Assembly (NCBI GenBank): GCA_905215765.1
Contig: CAJMRP010000003.1
Span: forward strand, 1-43,888
DNA: 43,888 nucleotides
Source of the DNA: an uncultured bacterium
Lineage (GTDB): Bacteria; Actinomycetota; Coriobacteriia; Coriobacteriales; Coriobacteriaceae
Direction: 5' to 3'
Made by a program: the position numbers and the translations under genes. The notes below the pieces were generated by a model. That model was given only the letters and a program-made list of their open reading frames with translations, was not told the DNA's origin and did not search any database. Each line of letters begins with the position of its first letter. Position 1 is the first letter of the stretch. Shown here piece by piece: positions 35,103 to 43,172 of the stretch.

Positions 35103-37058
35103 ATGGGATCATTGGTAAACAACAATCAGATCATTCGAATCGATAGCAATCTTCTGCTCGATCCAACCATGTGCGATGCGTACATGGACGGTGCCTACCT
35201 ATGTTTGACCCCCAATGAGTTCAACATCTTGTTTTGTATGGCTCAAAAACCGGGTCATGCATTTTCTCGCCAAGAGCTGTTTGTTGCGGTATTCGGACAC
35301 GATGACCCTAAGTCGCATCGAGTGCTCGATAGCCATATCAAGAACATTCGCAAGAAACTGAAAGAAGATGCCCGCAACGCTCGTTGGCTTAAGGGCGTTC
35401 ACGGTTATGGCTATCGTCTCGATTTTGCTCCAGGATTTGAGCCTGAGGTGAGCGTTGGTGAGGGCGGGCGTGTATTTCGTTCTGCGCATGGCGACCGTGT
35501 GCTTGTCGTTGATTCTGAGAACCGTATTGTTCAGCTCGATGGCGAGGAGCTTGCGCTTACGCCAATTGAGCACAGTGTCTTGAATGCACTTACGGCTAGG
35601 CCAAACGTTGAGATTTCAAATGAGGAACTCTCTCAGATTTCGATGGGTGTTGGCTTCGCTGAATCGAATAGAGCTCTTGCTTCGCATGTTAAAAACCTCC
35701 GTAAGAAGCTGGGAGATGAGGTAAAGAATCCCCTTTGGATTAAAACGGTGCATGGTTTTGGCTATCGGTTCCTGGGTGTCGATGAGACCCCCGCGCCATG
35801 CGAAGAACAAATGCTGGATGACTCTCTGATCGAGCTCTCCGAACAGCTGGAAATGGCATTTGATACAACGTCCGGTTCCATTCTTTTATGGCATGACGTT
35901 GGCGGTGCATACGCGGATGTTGTTGAGCGGCTATTGTTGCCCGACGATGTTGTGTTGATTCGCGAGGATGTGGCCGGCAAATTCGATACGATTCGAGCTA
36001 TTAACGAACTCGGCTTCGATGAACGAGCGCTGTTCTATCGGTCATCACCGTGCGTTGTCGATGCGAACGATTGGTTTGCGGACGTTGAAGCGAGTGCTGA
36101 GAGCTTTGTCCCCGAGACGCAAAGTGATCCGGTCGAAGCCCGAGAAAACGTTATTGAAGATGATGAATACGGGCCGGCCGTGGCAGCTCCGTGCGTTGCC
36201 GTGGCTGAAGACGTACATCCCCAGCCGTTCCATGGCGAGCGTGTTGATACCGGATCTGAAGGCGTCATGGCCAGTGAGCCAACTCTTCCCAAGCTTGATG
36301 AGGATTGGTACCTGCTTTCCCGGTTTGCGGAGCTGGCGGGATGTTCGCCCGACGAAACGCTCAAGCTGGAATTGTTTGCCTATCAAACGGGGTTCACGCT
36401 TTATGCTGACTGCGCCTGTAGAGGCCGGGGCGTAAGCCAGACAGATTTCTATCTGTCTTTGATGCACGGAGCCATCGTCGAGCACGATAGCCTGCCTCAA
36501 TCCATGTTGAACTGCATGTCCTTTAAAAACATGGTCTATCGAGCCATTAGGTCGGGCGACTTGCTTGACTACGATGAGTCGAGCTGGATTACGCGCGACG
36601 GCCTTGATGAGCTTGACGTAAGGGACGCCGATTTGCGCAGCTTTGCATTGGATGCCATCGAGCGTGGCGCTGAGGACGATACGCCCTACTTTACCGTGCC
36701 GTCGCTCAGGCGCTGCGCATCCGATTTACCCTTACTCGAGTATGGTCTATCCGATGCATTTTACGAAAGCGCCCTCTTGTCGCAGGAGGACTTGCTGGGC
36801 CACGGAAACCTTGTGGGCATTAAGCTCTTTGCGCCACGCGGGCATCCCATGAAAGGTCGTGATTTTATCCAGGCGGTGGTGGCACGCGAGATATCGATCG
36901 ATATCGACGATCTTGTCGACTTGCTTTCGGAGGAGTACGGCGTAGTGGTTCCGCGTTCGCAGCTCATCCAGATAATCCGTAAGTCGGACTTGTTTTATTC
37001 GAGTGCCAGCGAGCGCGTATTTGTTAGTCATGACCAGTTTGTACTAGAAGTGGAGTAA
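35103..37058 (+). CDS. Tandem PhoB-type winged-helix protein fused to a PglZ-N-like domain
   Basis: This 651-aa protein starts at ATG 35103, with GAAAGAG upstream; a GTG 24 bp earlier has no ribosome binding site. Two OmpR/PhoB-type DNA-binding domains lie at about 8-107 (LTPNEFNILFCMA ... GVHGYGYRLD) and 140-224 (LTPIEHSVLNAL ... TVHGFGYRFLG). No receiver domain precedes either. Residues about 245-338 (ILLWHDVGGAYADVVERLLL ... DWFADVEASAESF) match the first 100 residues of the PglZ encoded at 40183 (IVVWHDPSGEFEDVLADLEL ... DWLADVEARCVPF). An acidic linker and a 250-residue C-terminal region of unknown family follow. It lies inside the BREX operon, 32 bp after pglX-C. It may bind DNA and recruit or mimic PglZ; no such BREX component is known to me. 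Confidence 0.75.
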   Translation: MGSLVNNNQIIRIDSNLLLDPTMCDAYMDGAYLCLTPNEFNILFCMAQKPGHAFSRQELFVAVFGHDDPKSHRVLDSHIKNIRKKLKEDARNARWLKGVHGYGYRLDFAPGFEPEVSVGEGGRVFRSAHGDRVLVVDSENRIVQLDGEELALTPIEHSVLNALTARPNVEISNEELSQISMGVGFAESNRALASHVKNLRKKLGDEVKNPLWIKTVHGFGYRFLGVDETPAPCEEQMLDDSLIELSEQLEMAFDTTSGSILLWHDVGGAYADVVERLLLPDDVVLIREDVAGKFDTIRAINELGFDERALFYRSSPCVVDANDWFADVEASAESFVPETQSDPVEARENVIEDDEYGPAVAAPCVAVAEDVHPQPFHGERVDTGSEGVMASEPTLPKLDEDWYLLSRFAELAGCSPDETLKLELFAYQTGFTLYADCACRGRGVSQTDFYLSLMHGAIVEHDSLPQSMLNCMSFKNMVYRAIRSGDLLDYDESSWITRDGLDELDVRDADLRSFALDAIERGAEDDTPYFTVPSLRRCASDLPLLEYGLSDAFYESALLSQEDLLGHGNLVGIKLFAPRGHPMKGRDFIQAVVAREISIDIDDLVDLLSEEYGVVVPRSQLIQIIRKSDLFYSSASERVFVSHDQFVLEVE

Positions 37059-37062
37059 GACA

Positions 37063-38286
37063 ATGGAAATGGAAAAGTTCATCAAGACAGGCATTGCCGA
37101 GGGTTGGGTTCGCGAAACCGGCAATAGCGAGCCCAAGTTTATTGGTGGCCAGAACCAGGATTGTCCGATTTACGAGGTACGCGTCGATAAGCTGCACTTT
37201 AATGTGCAGAACGGGCGAATTGCTACGTTCATTTCGCGCTATCAGGCGGAGCATCCCGAAGGTTTGCCCCAGGACCAAACGGAACTCGATAACCTTATTG
37301 CTGATATGGTCGAGGCCGATAACCCCAAGCATCTTAAGACGACCATGTTTGATATTAAAAAAAAGGGTCAACAACAATCTGCGATCATTCTGACCAACGG
37401 CGTTGTCATTGACGGTAACCGTCGTTTTACCTGCTTGCGTAAGTTGTCTGCCGCCGAGAACACCCTTCGCATGCTGCGCTGCTGTGTGTTCCCCGATACC
37501 TATGACGAAAATGCCATTAAGGGTCTTGAGCTCGAGATTCAGCTGGGCGAGGACACCAAGCAGGAATATGATGCCATCTCTCGTCTGGTCGATATCGATA
37601 GGTGGGTCAATGAAGGGCGTATGACGGCAGAAGAATATGCCAAGCATGCCAATATGAAGCAGAGCAAAATGAAGAACTGCCTCGCTCAAATTGATATGTT
37701 GAAAGATTTCCTTGAGTTTTGTGAAGCTCCCGGGGCATTTCATATTGCTCAGGACCTTAAGCTGCAAGGCCCTATCGAGTCGCTTACGAACGGGCTCGTG
37801 AAGGTCAAGAACAAGGACAAGCGAGAAGAAATTAAAAACGCAGTGTTTGTTAATTTAATGTGCCAGACATTCGGCGACGCGACGCGTGGGGTTCGTGAGT
37901 TCATCGATAATCTGATTGCTGACGACAAACTGCGCGAAGAGCAGCTGGATTATGCCGTTGAGGTTTTGGAGAGGCTTGCGGAAAAGCCTGACGACGTGGT
38001 TGTCACTACGGAATATCTTCGCGATACGTATGGCTCTGACACACGTTTGAAAGAGGGGATGAAGGCGTCTAGAAATGTAGCGCGCGCTAAGGCCGGCAAT
38101 CGTAAGATCAAAAACGGACAGGTGCGCGCCGTTCGCAATGCGCTCTCGGATGTTAACGATGTTGACGTGGAAATACTGCACAAGTTAGAGCCTGAGCAGC
38201 TTGCTGATATGCAGGATGGGCTGCAGTCCCTTCTTGAGAAGGCCCAGGAAGTTCTCGATGTCGTCCAAAAAACTCTAGAAGGCTAA
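37063..38286 (+). CDS. ParB/Srx-like domain protein in the BREX operon
   Basis: This 407-aa protein has a ParB-like N-terminal block at about residues 105-125 (QQSAIILTNGVVIDGNRRFT), the usual 'G-N-R-R' core that binds nucleotide. A helical region with HTH-like segments follows (YAKHANMKQSKMKNCLAQID). The C-terminus is helical and may form a coiled coil. ParB-like proteins bind or cut DNA and use CTP or ATP; which of these applies is not readable. It starts 4 bp after the winged-helix gene and ends 3 bp before the helicase, so the three are tightly coupled. Confidence 0.65.
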   Translation: MEMEKFIKTGIAEGWVRETGNSEPKFIGGQNQDCPIYEVRVDKLHFNVQNGRIATFISRYQAEHPEGLPQDQTELDNLIADMVEADNPKHLKTTMFDIKKKGQQQSAIILTNGVVIDGNRRFTCLRKLSAAENTLRMLRCCVFPDTYDENAIKGLELEIQLGEDTKQEYDAISRLVDIDRWVNEGRMTAEEYAKHANMKQSKMKNCLAQIDMLKDFLEFCEAPGAFHIAQDLKLQGPIESLTNGLVKVKNKDKREEIKNAVFVNLMCQTFGDATRGVREFIDNLIADDKLREEQLDYAVEVLERLAEKPDDVVVTTEYLRDTYGSDTRLKEGMKASRNVARAKAGNRKIKNGQVRAVRNALSDVNDVDVEILHKLEPEQLADMQDGLQSLLEKAQEVLDVVQKTLEG

Positions 38287-38289
38287 GCA

Positions 38290-40167
38290 ATGCGTTTATA
38301 TCAGCGAGGCGGACAAATCTATCTTGATCCCGAGCCTCTCGATGCCGACTCTCTGCGTCGCAATGCTCGCTTTAAGATGACCTGCAGGGCATACGTTAGG
38401 TGTGTCGTCAAGGGCCACATTTTGCTCGAAGAGATCGGCAACTATACGGAGTTCGAAAAGATTGTTGGCAAGCTATCGAAGGTTGCCAGCCGTCTTGGTG
38501 TCGCGCTATCGGTGGATGAAGACCTTCAGGACGGCTTTACGCAGATTCGCGAACTTGCCGAGCAACGTTCGCGTTTGGGAAACGAGATCAAACGCGGCGA
38601 CCACAAACACGATGCCCATCTCGCAGAGTTCTCGGAGGTCGTCGATGCCGCCATGGCGCGTCCACTTAAGGATCGCCAGATGCGCGACGCGTTTTTCTTG
38701 GCAACGATGGGACGTGCGGGCAACTTCTCGGTGCCGGGGTCGGGTAAAACGGCGACCGTGCTGGGTGCATTTGCCTTTTTGGCGGCCCGCAGCATGGTCG
38801 ATCGCATTATGGTCGTGTGCCCAAAAAACGCATTTGATTCCTGGGCGACGGAGTGGAGGCTCTGCTTTGGCGATAGGTGGCCACTCAACTTGTTTACAAC
38901 GCAAGACGATGCTTACCGAAAGCTTGGTAAGTCTGACCGTCGGAGCTATATTCGCGCTCGTGTGGGCGGTTGCAATTTGCTGCTTGTGAATTACGAGGCG
39001 GCTATTGGCGTTGCCGAGGAACTCAGTAAGGTCGCTGGTGAGCGTACGCTTTTGGTGTTCGACGAAATCCATCGCGTTAAGCGCGTTGGCGGAAAGCAAG
39101 CTAACGCGGCTCTCGTGGTTTCCAAGAGTGCTCCCTATACGTTTGCCCTGACGGGCACGCCAATTCCTAACGGATATATCGATATTTACAATATGTTGCA
39201 CATTCTGTATCCGCGGGAGTATGACAACTTTTTTGGTTTTGAGAAAAGCGAGCTCAAAAACGCCGAGGACTCGGACATTGAGCTCGTGAACAACAAGTTG
39301 CAGCCATTTTATTGCCGTACGACCAAGGATGACCTAGGCGTCCCGAGGGCTGAACCCGACGAGCTTATCAAGGTGTCGTCTGGCGAGCGTACGAATCTGC
39401 TGCTCGGCGTTATTAAAAACCGTTACCGTCGCAACAAGCTGACCTTGATGCTGCGTGTTCTGCAGATGGAAAACGATCCGGTCGACCTACTCGAAACGCT
39501 TAATCCCGAAGACTATCGTTGGATTATCGAAGAAGACGAGGAGACCGGCGAGGTCGATGCCGTCGACTACTCCGATAAGATTGTGGGCATGATTCGATCT
39601 GCCGGGGCATCGAGCAAACGTGCTCGTTGCTGCTCTTTGATTGGCGACTTGGTAGCACAGGGACGCTCGGTTATCGTTTGGTGCATTTTCATCAAGAGCA
39701 TGTCCGATCTTCAGCGCGGTCTGGCTGATATGGGGATTGAGGCGCGTACTATTAACGGTCAGGATGACCTTGTCTGTCGTTCGGCAGACCTGGATGACTT
39801 TAGGGCTGGCAAGTTTCCCGTACTCATTACCAATCCTCATACGCTTGCCGAGTCCGTTTCGCTGCATTCGATTTGTCACGATGCCGTGTACTACGAGTAC
39901 AGCTTTAATCTGGTCCATTTGCTGCAGTCCCGCGATCGAATCCACCGTTTGGGCCTGCCGCAAGATCAGCAGACAAGGTACTACTACCTTTCGGAAGATT
40001 ACGACCTTGGAAAACCCGATCCATGGTCGCTTGGCGAGGAAATATATACTCGCCTGCGCGAAAAAGAGAACACCATGCTCAGGTGTATTGATTCCGAAAT
40101 ACTCGAGACGCAGCCCACCTCTCAAGAGGATTTGGATGCTATTTTCGCCGGTTTGTTTGATGACTAG
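38290..40167 (+). CDS. SNF2-type superfamily 2 DNA translocase/helicase
   Basis: This 625-aa ATPase has Walker A VPGSGKTATVLGAF (about 148-161) and the DExH box LLVFDEIHRVKR (about 255-266). Motif III is ALTGTPIPNG (about 285). The C-terminal motifs include SVSLHSICHDAVYYEYSFN and LLQSRDRIHRLGLPQDQQT (about 543-561), as in SNF2 proteins. It would move along DNA using ATP. A helicase directly before pglZ is also found in type 3 BREX (BrxHII), but the rest of this operon is type 1-like. It is 15 bp before pglZ. Confidence 0.85.
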   Translation: MRLYQRGGQIYLDPEPLDADSLRRNARFKMTCRAYVRCVVKGHILLEEIGNYTEFEKIVGKLSKVASRLGVALSVDEDLQDGFTQIRELAEQRSRLGNEIKRGDHKHDAHLAEFSEVVDAAMARPLKDRQMRDAFFLATMGRAGNFSVPGSGKTATVLGAFAFLAARSMVDRIMVVCPKNAFDSWATEWRLCFGDRWPLNLFTTQDDAYRKLGKSDRRSYIRARVGGCNLLLVNYEAAIGVAEELSKVAGERTLLVFDEIHRVKRVGGKQANAALVVSKSAPYTFALTGTPIPNGYIDIYNMLHILYPREYDNFFGFEKSELKNAEDSDIELVNNKLQPFYCRTTKDDLGVPRAEPDELIKVSSGERTNLLLGVIKNRYRRNKLTLMLRVLQMENDPVDLLETLNPEDYRWIIEEDEETGEVDAVDYSDKIVGMIRSAGASSKRARCCSLIGDLVAQGRSVIVWCIFIKSMSDLQRGLADMGIEARTINGQDDLVCRSADLDDFRAGKFPVLITNPHTLAESVSLHSICHDAVYYEYSFNLVHLLQSRDRIHRLGLPQDQQTRYYYLSEDYDLGKPDPWSLGEEIYTRLREKENTMLRCIDSEILETQPTSQEDLDAIFAGLFDD

Positions 40168-40182
40168 TTTTGAGAGTTTGCC

Positions 40183-42804
40183 ATGAAGCTTGCAGATATT
40201 ACATCCGAGCTGCTGCATTTGTTTGCAGGTCAGGATGCCGATTGCGGGGGCGCCATTGTTGTATGGCATGATCCGTCCGGTGAATTTGAGGATGTGCTTG
40301 CAGATTTGGAGCTGCCGGGCGTCAGCGTTCTCGTTGATCGCGAGGGTGGTCGGTTTGCTATCAAGCGTAAGCTCAATGGTGACTTGGGCGGACATAAGGT
40401 GCTCATATATCGTCGCTGCGCAGGGGAGCCGTCTGGCGATTGGCTGGCGGATGTTGAAGCGCGTTGCGTCCCGTTTGCCGCCGACTATATTTCTGTGCAG
40501 CTACGCGAGATCGGCGCGGTTGATTCGTATGAGATGCGCGCGGCGCTTGAGTCCCATAAAGCCTTTTTTGCCAAGCGCCGCAACGTTATAAAGCTCAATA
40601 AGTTGCTACATTCATCGAGGGAAGTCGCTGTTGCGACCGTCGATGAGCTTGAGCTTGGCATTTTGGCTACCTGCTTGGGTGTCAGCGAGCTCGATCCCGC
40701 GGCAATCGTATCGGGCTATTTGGCACTCTTGCACGAGGGCAATGCTGATCAGGTGGTTGTCCTACTTGCTGAATATGAGATGAATGGCTATTTCTGCGAG
40801 CTCATTTGTCATTGGTGTGGTTTTGAGGGGAACGCGCTCGAGCTATCTCCTGTTCCCGAGTTGTTGGTCCACGTGTTGCTCACCGCCTGCTCGCGGTCGA
40901 TGACGGGTGGATGTCTGGACGCGCTGTCGGGACGTTTCTCTTCCCAGGCTGTTCATGCTGCGTTCTGCCGCGCTTGCGTTGATTATTGGGTTCGTGGCGG
41001 TAATCGTCTATTGCTGTTGAGTATGACAACGGCGGTTGAGCGTGAGCTTGAGCTTGGAAAGATACTCGCTGGCGTTGGTCTTGACTGTATTGCAGGAGCC
41101 GACGTCTTTCCCTGCATCGATGCCACCATTCTGCGCATTCTGTTTGAGCGAGTGCGTCTGTCTGTGGATGCTGCTGATGAGGTTTTGTCGGTCGTCGCCT
41201 CTCGTCGTGGATCGCTTTGGTATGAGGAACTTGCCTGCTATTATCGCGGCGTTTCGGCTGCAGCTCATATGCAGCGTTTTTATCGCGACCATGTAGAAGG
41301 TTTTGCGGGCATGGGGGCTTTGGCCCTTTGGGGTTCTTATGCCAGCGATTTCTATCGCATGGACGCTTGGTACCGTGAGCTGGTGACAGAGTTCGCCGGT
41401 GCCTTTAGAGCGGGGGAGTACGAGCTCGATGAAGACTTCCGCGCCCGCTTTGAGTCGATGGAAGCTTTATATAAAGGTTGGTTTCTTAAGGAGCTCTCTC
41501 GCCGTTGGGCAAGCGCGTCGGGCGATGCATTGGGCTTGCAGGGATATGTGAAAGGTATTCCGCGTCAGGTTGATTTTGATCTGAGCTACGTTGAGCCTGC
41601 GAATCGCCGCGGAAAGCGTATTTGGGTCATCGTATCTGATGCTTTGCGCTATGAGGTTGCTGCAGAACTCGCCGAGCGTCTTGAGCGCGAGACAAAGGGT
41701 CAGTGCGAGCTTGGTGCCGTGCAAGGCGTGTTTCCTTCGATAACCAGATGCGGTATGGCTGCCTTGTTGCCTCATGGAACGATGCGTTACGAGGCATGCG
41801 GAGAGGCAGGATCGGGCTTTGGCGTGCTTGTCGATGGGGGGCGCGTCGATACTATCGAATCTCGCCAAAAGGTGATTGGCGAGCATTATGAGGGTGCTGT
41901 TGCGGTTCGCTATGACCGTTTTGTCGGCGAGATGGACCGTGCCGAACGTAAGAAGGTCGTAGGAGACGCGAGCGTTGTCTATATCTATCACGATCTCATT
42001 GATGCCATTGGTGACAAGGCCGCAACCGAGCGCAGGGCGTTTCATGCCTGCGATGAAACAATTGACGAGTTATCGGTGCTGGTCAAACTCATCGTGCGTG
42101 AGTTTATGTCGTCTCGAATCGTCATTACGGCAGATCATGGGTTTCTGTACACCGCAGAGCCGCTTGTTGAATATGATCATACGAGTGTTGCGGACGTGGC
42201 GGGCGACGTCATTGAGGCTGGACGCCGCTGGGCTGTTGCCTCGAGCGATTCTGAGTCCGATACGCTGCTTAAGGTTGCTCTACCCGCTTCTGCTGGTAGC
42301 CTCGTGGGCTTTTCGCCACGTGAATGCGTGCGTTTGCGACGTCCCGGCGGAGGCGAGAACTTTGTCCATGGCGGCATATCATTGCAGGAGATGTGTGTGC
42401 CGGTTTTGACCTTTAGCAATAAGCGCGCCGGAACGCGTGGCTTTGTCGCATCGAGCCCCGTTGGCTTGTCCCTCGTTACGCAACTTGAATCCATCTCGAA
42501 TGCATCCTTCTTCCTGGAGTTTCTGCAAGATGAGGCGGTGGTCGGCAAGATCCTTCCTGCGAACTATGAAGTGTTTGTTGCCGATCGCAGCGGAAACCCT
42601 GTAACCGACATTGCAAGAATCGTAGCCGATTTGACTGAAGTCGATGCGAGGGCGCGCCGCTTTCAGGTAATGCTGACGGTGCGTCCAACCGTTGAACTTG
42701 ATGAACGCGCGGAGTATGCACTTTGCCTGAAAAACGCGGATAGCGGCGAAGAGCGTGTTCTTCAGACGCTGCACTTCCATGTTTATCTGGGTCGTGAATG
42801 GTAA
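40183..42804 (+). CDS. pglZ: BREX phosphatase-fold protein PglZ (type A)
   Basis: This 873-aa protein has an N-terminal domain (about 1-100; AIVVWHDPSGEFEDVLADLE), a helical middle, and the alkaline-phosphatase-like PglZ domain. That domain shows IWVIVSDALRYEVAAELAER (about 478-497), VFPSITRCGMAALLPHG, and VITADHGFLYTAEP (about 646-659), the metal-binding blocks of the fold. The end has FVHGGISLQEMCVPVLTFSN, typical of PglZ. PglZ is a hallmark of every BREX type. It is the last large gene of the operon. Its first 100 residues are copied in the winged-helix protein at 35103. It appears intact. Confidence 0.93.
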   Translation: MKLADITSELLHLFAGQDADCGGAIVVWHDPSGEFEDVLADLELPGVSVLVDREGGRFAIKRKLNGDLGGHKVLIYRRCAGEPSGDWLADVEARCVPFAADYISVQLREIGAVDSYEMRAALESHKAFFAKRRNVIKLNKLLHSSREVAVATVDELELGILATCLGVSELDPAAIVSGYLALLHEGNADQVVVLLAEYEMNGYFCELICHWCGFEGNALELSPVPELLVHVLLTACSRSMTGGCLDALSGRFSSQAVHAAFCRACVDYWVRGGNRLLLLSMTTAVERELELGKILAGVGLDCIAGADVFPCIDATILRILFERVRLSVDAADEVLSVVASRRGSLWYEELACYYRGVSAAAHMQRFYRDHVEGFAGMGALALWGSYASDFYRMDAWYRELVTEFAGAFRAGEYELDEDFRARFESMEALYKGWFLKELSRRWASASGDALGLQGYVKGIPRQVDFDLSYVEPANRRGKRIWVIVSDALRYEVAAELAERLERETKGQCELGAVQGVFPSITRCGMAALLPHGTMRYEACGEAGSGFGVLVDGGRVDTIESRQKVIGEHYEGAVAVRYDRFVGEMDRAERKKVVGDASVVYIYHDLIDAIGDKAATERRAFHACDETIDELSVLVKLIVREFMSSRIVITADHGFLYTAEPLVEYDHTSVADVAGDVIEAGRRWAVASSDSESDTLLKVALPASAGSLVGFSPRECVRLRRPGGGENFVHGGISLQEMCVPVLTFSNKRAGTRGFVASSPVGLSLVTQLESISNASFFLEFLQDEAVVGKILPANYEVFVADRSGNPVTDIARIVADLTEVDARARRFQVMLTVRPTVELDERAEYALCLKNADSGEERVLQTLHFHVYLGREW

Positions 42805-42831
42805 GTGGGGGCTGAATGGGGAGGTTTCACC

Positions 42832-43056
42832 ATGAAAATCGAAGTCGATGTTGACCGGCTGCGCGAGAGCCTGCTCGATCGTGCGGGGAGTGCGGCGGGC
42901 GTGGGCTTTCCGGCCGCAATGCTCGACGTAGTGGATATCAAGGATGAGTCGCCCCAAGAGCTCCTAGCTCGAGCCGAACGCGAAGGCTTTGACCTCCGCG
43001 ACTTTGCCGTCGACGATGACGCGGACGATGACTACGGCGCAGACGAGGACTGGTAG
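42832..43056 (+). CDS. Small acidic protein after pglZ
   Basis: This 74-aa protein starts at ATG 42832 with GGGGAGG 7 nt upstream. The last 20 residues are almost all Asp, Glu and small residues (DFAVDDDADDDYGADEDW). No family is recognised. It is 27 bp after pglZ and the last plus-strand gene before a long palindrome, so it may be the end of the BREX operon or a neighbouring core gene. A DNA-mimic role is conceivable from charge alone. Confidence 0.6.
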   Translation: MKIEVDVDRLRESLLDRAGSAAGVGFPAAMLDVVDIKDESPQELLARAEREGFDLRDFAVDDDADDDYGADEDW

Positions 43057-43075
43057 CCGCGATTGAACTTCAACC

Positions 43076-43172
43076 CCATCCCCACCCATAAGTTGCGGTG
43101 AAATTGGGACTGAATTGGCTGTTCAGAAGTCTATTCAGTCCCTATTTCACCGCAACTTATGGGTGGGGATGG
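43076..43172. repeat. Long palindrome: 40-bp arms, 17-bp centre
   Basis: The left arm (43076-43115, starting CCATCCCCACCCATAAGTTG) and right arm (43133-43172) are inverted copies with one mismatch (AAATTGGG against AAATAGGG). The centre is 17 bp. It fills the convergent gap between the small acidic gene and the antiporter gene, ending at the base before the antiporter stop codon. It could terminate both transcripts, although no T-run follows, or be a miniature mobile repeat. Confidence 0.85.

Noticed and set aside
25565..43172. Direct repeats as attachment sites bounding the BREX island
   Set aside because: None could be seen by eye at the edges, and no integrase is present; the long palindrome has no partner on the left.
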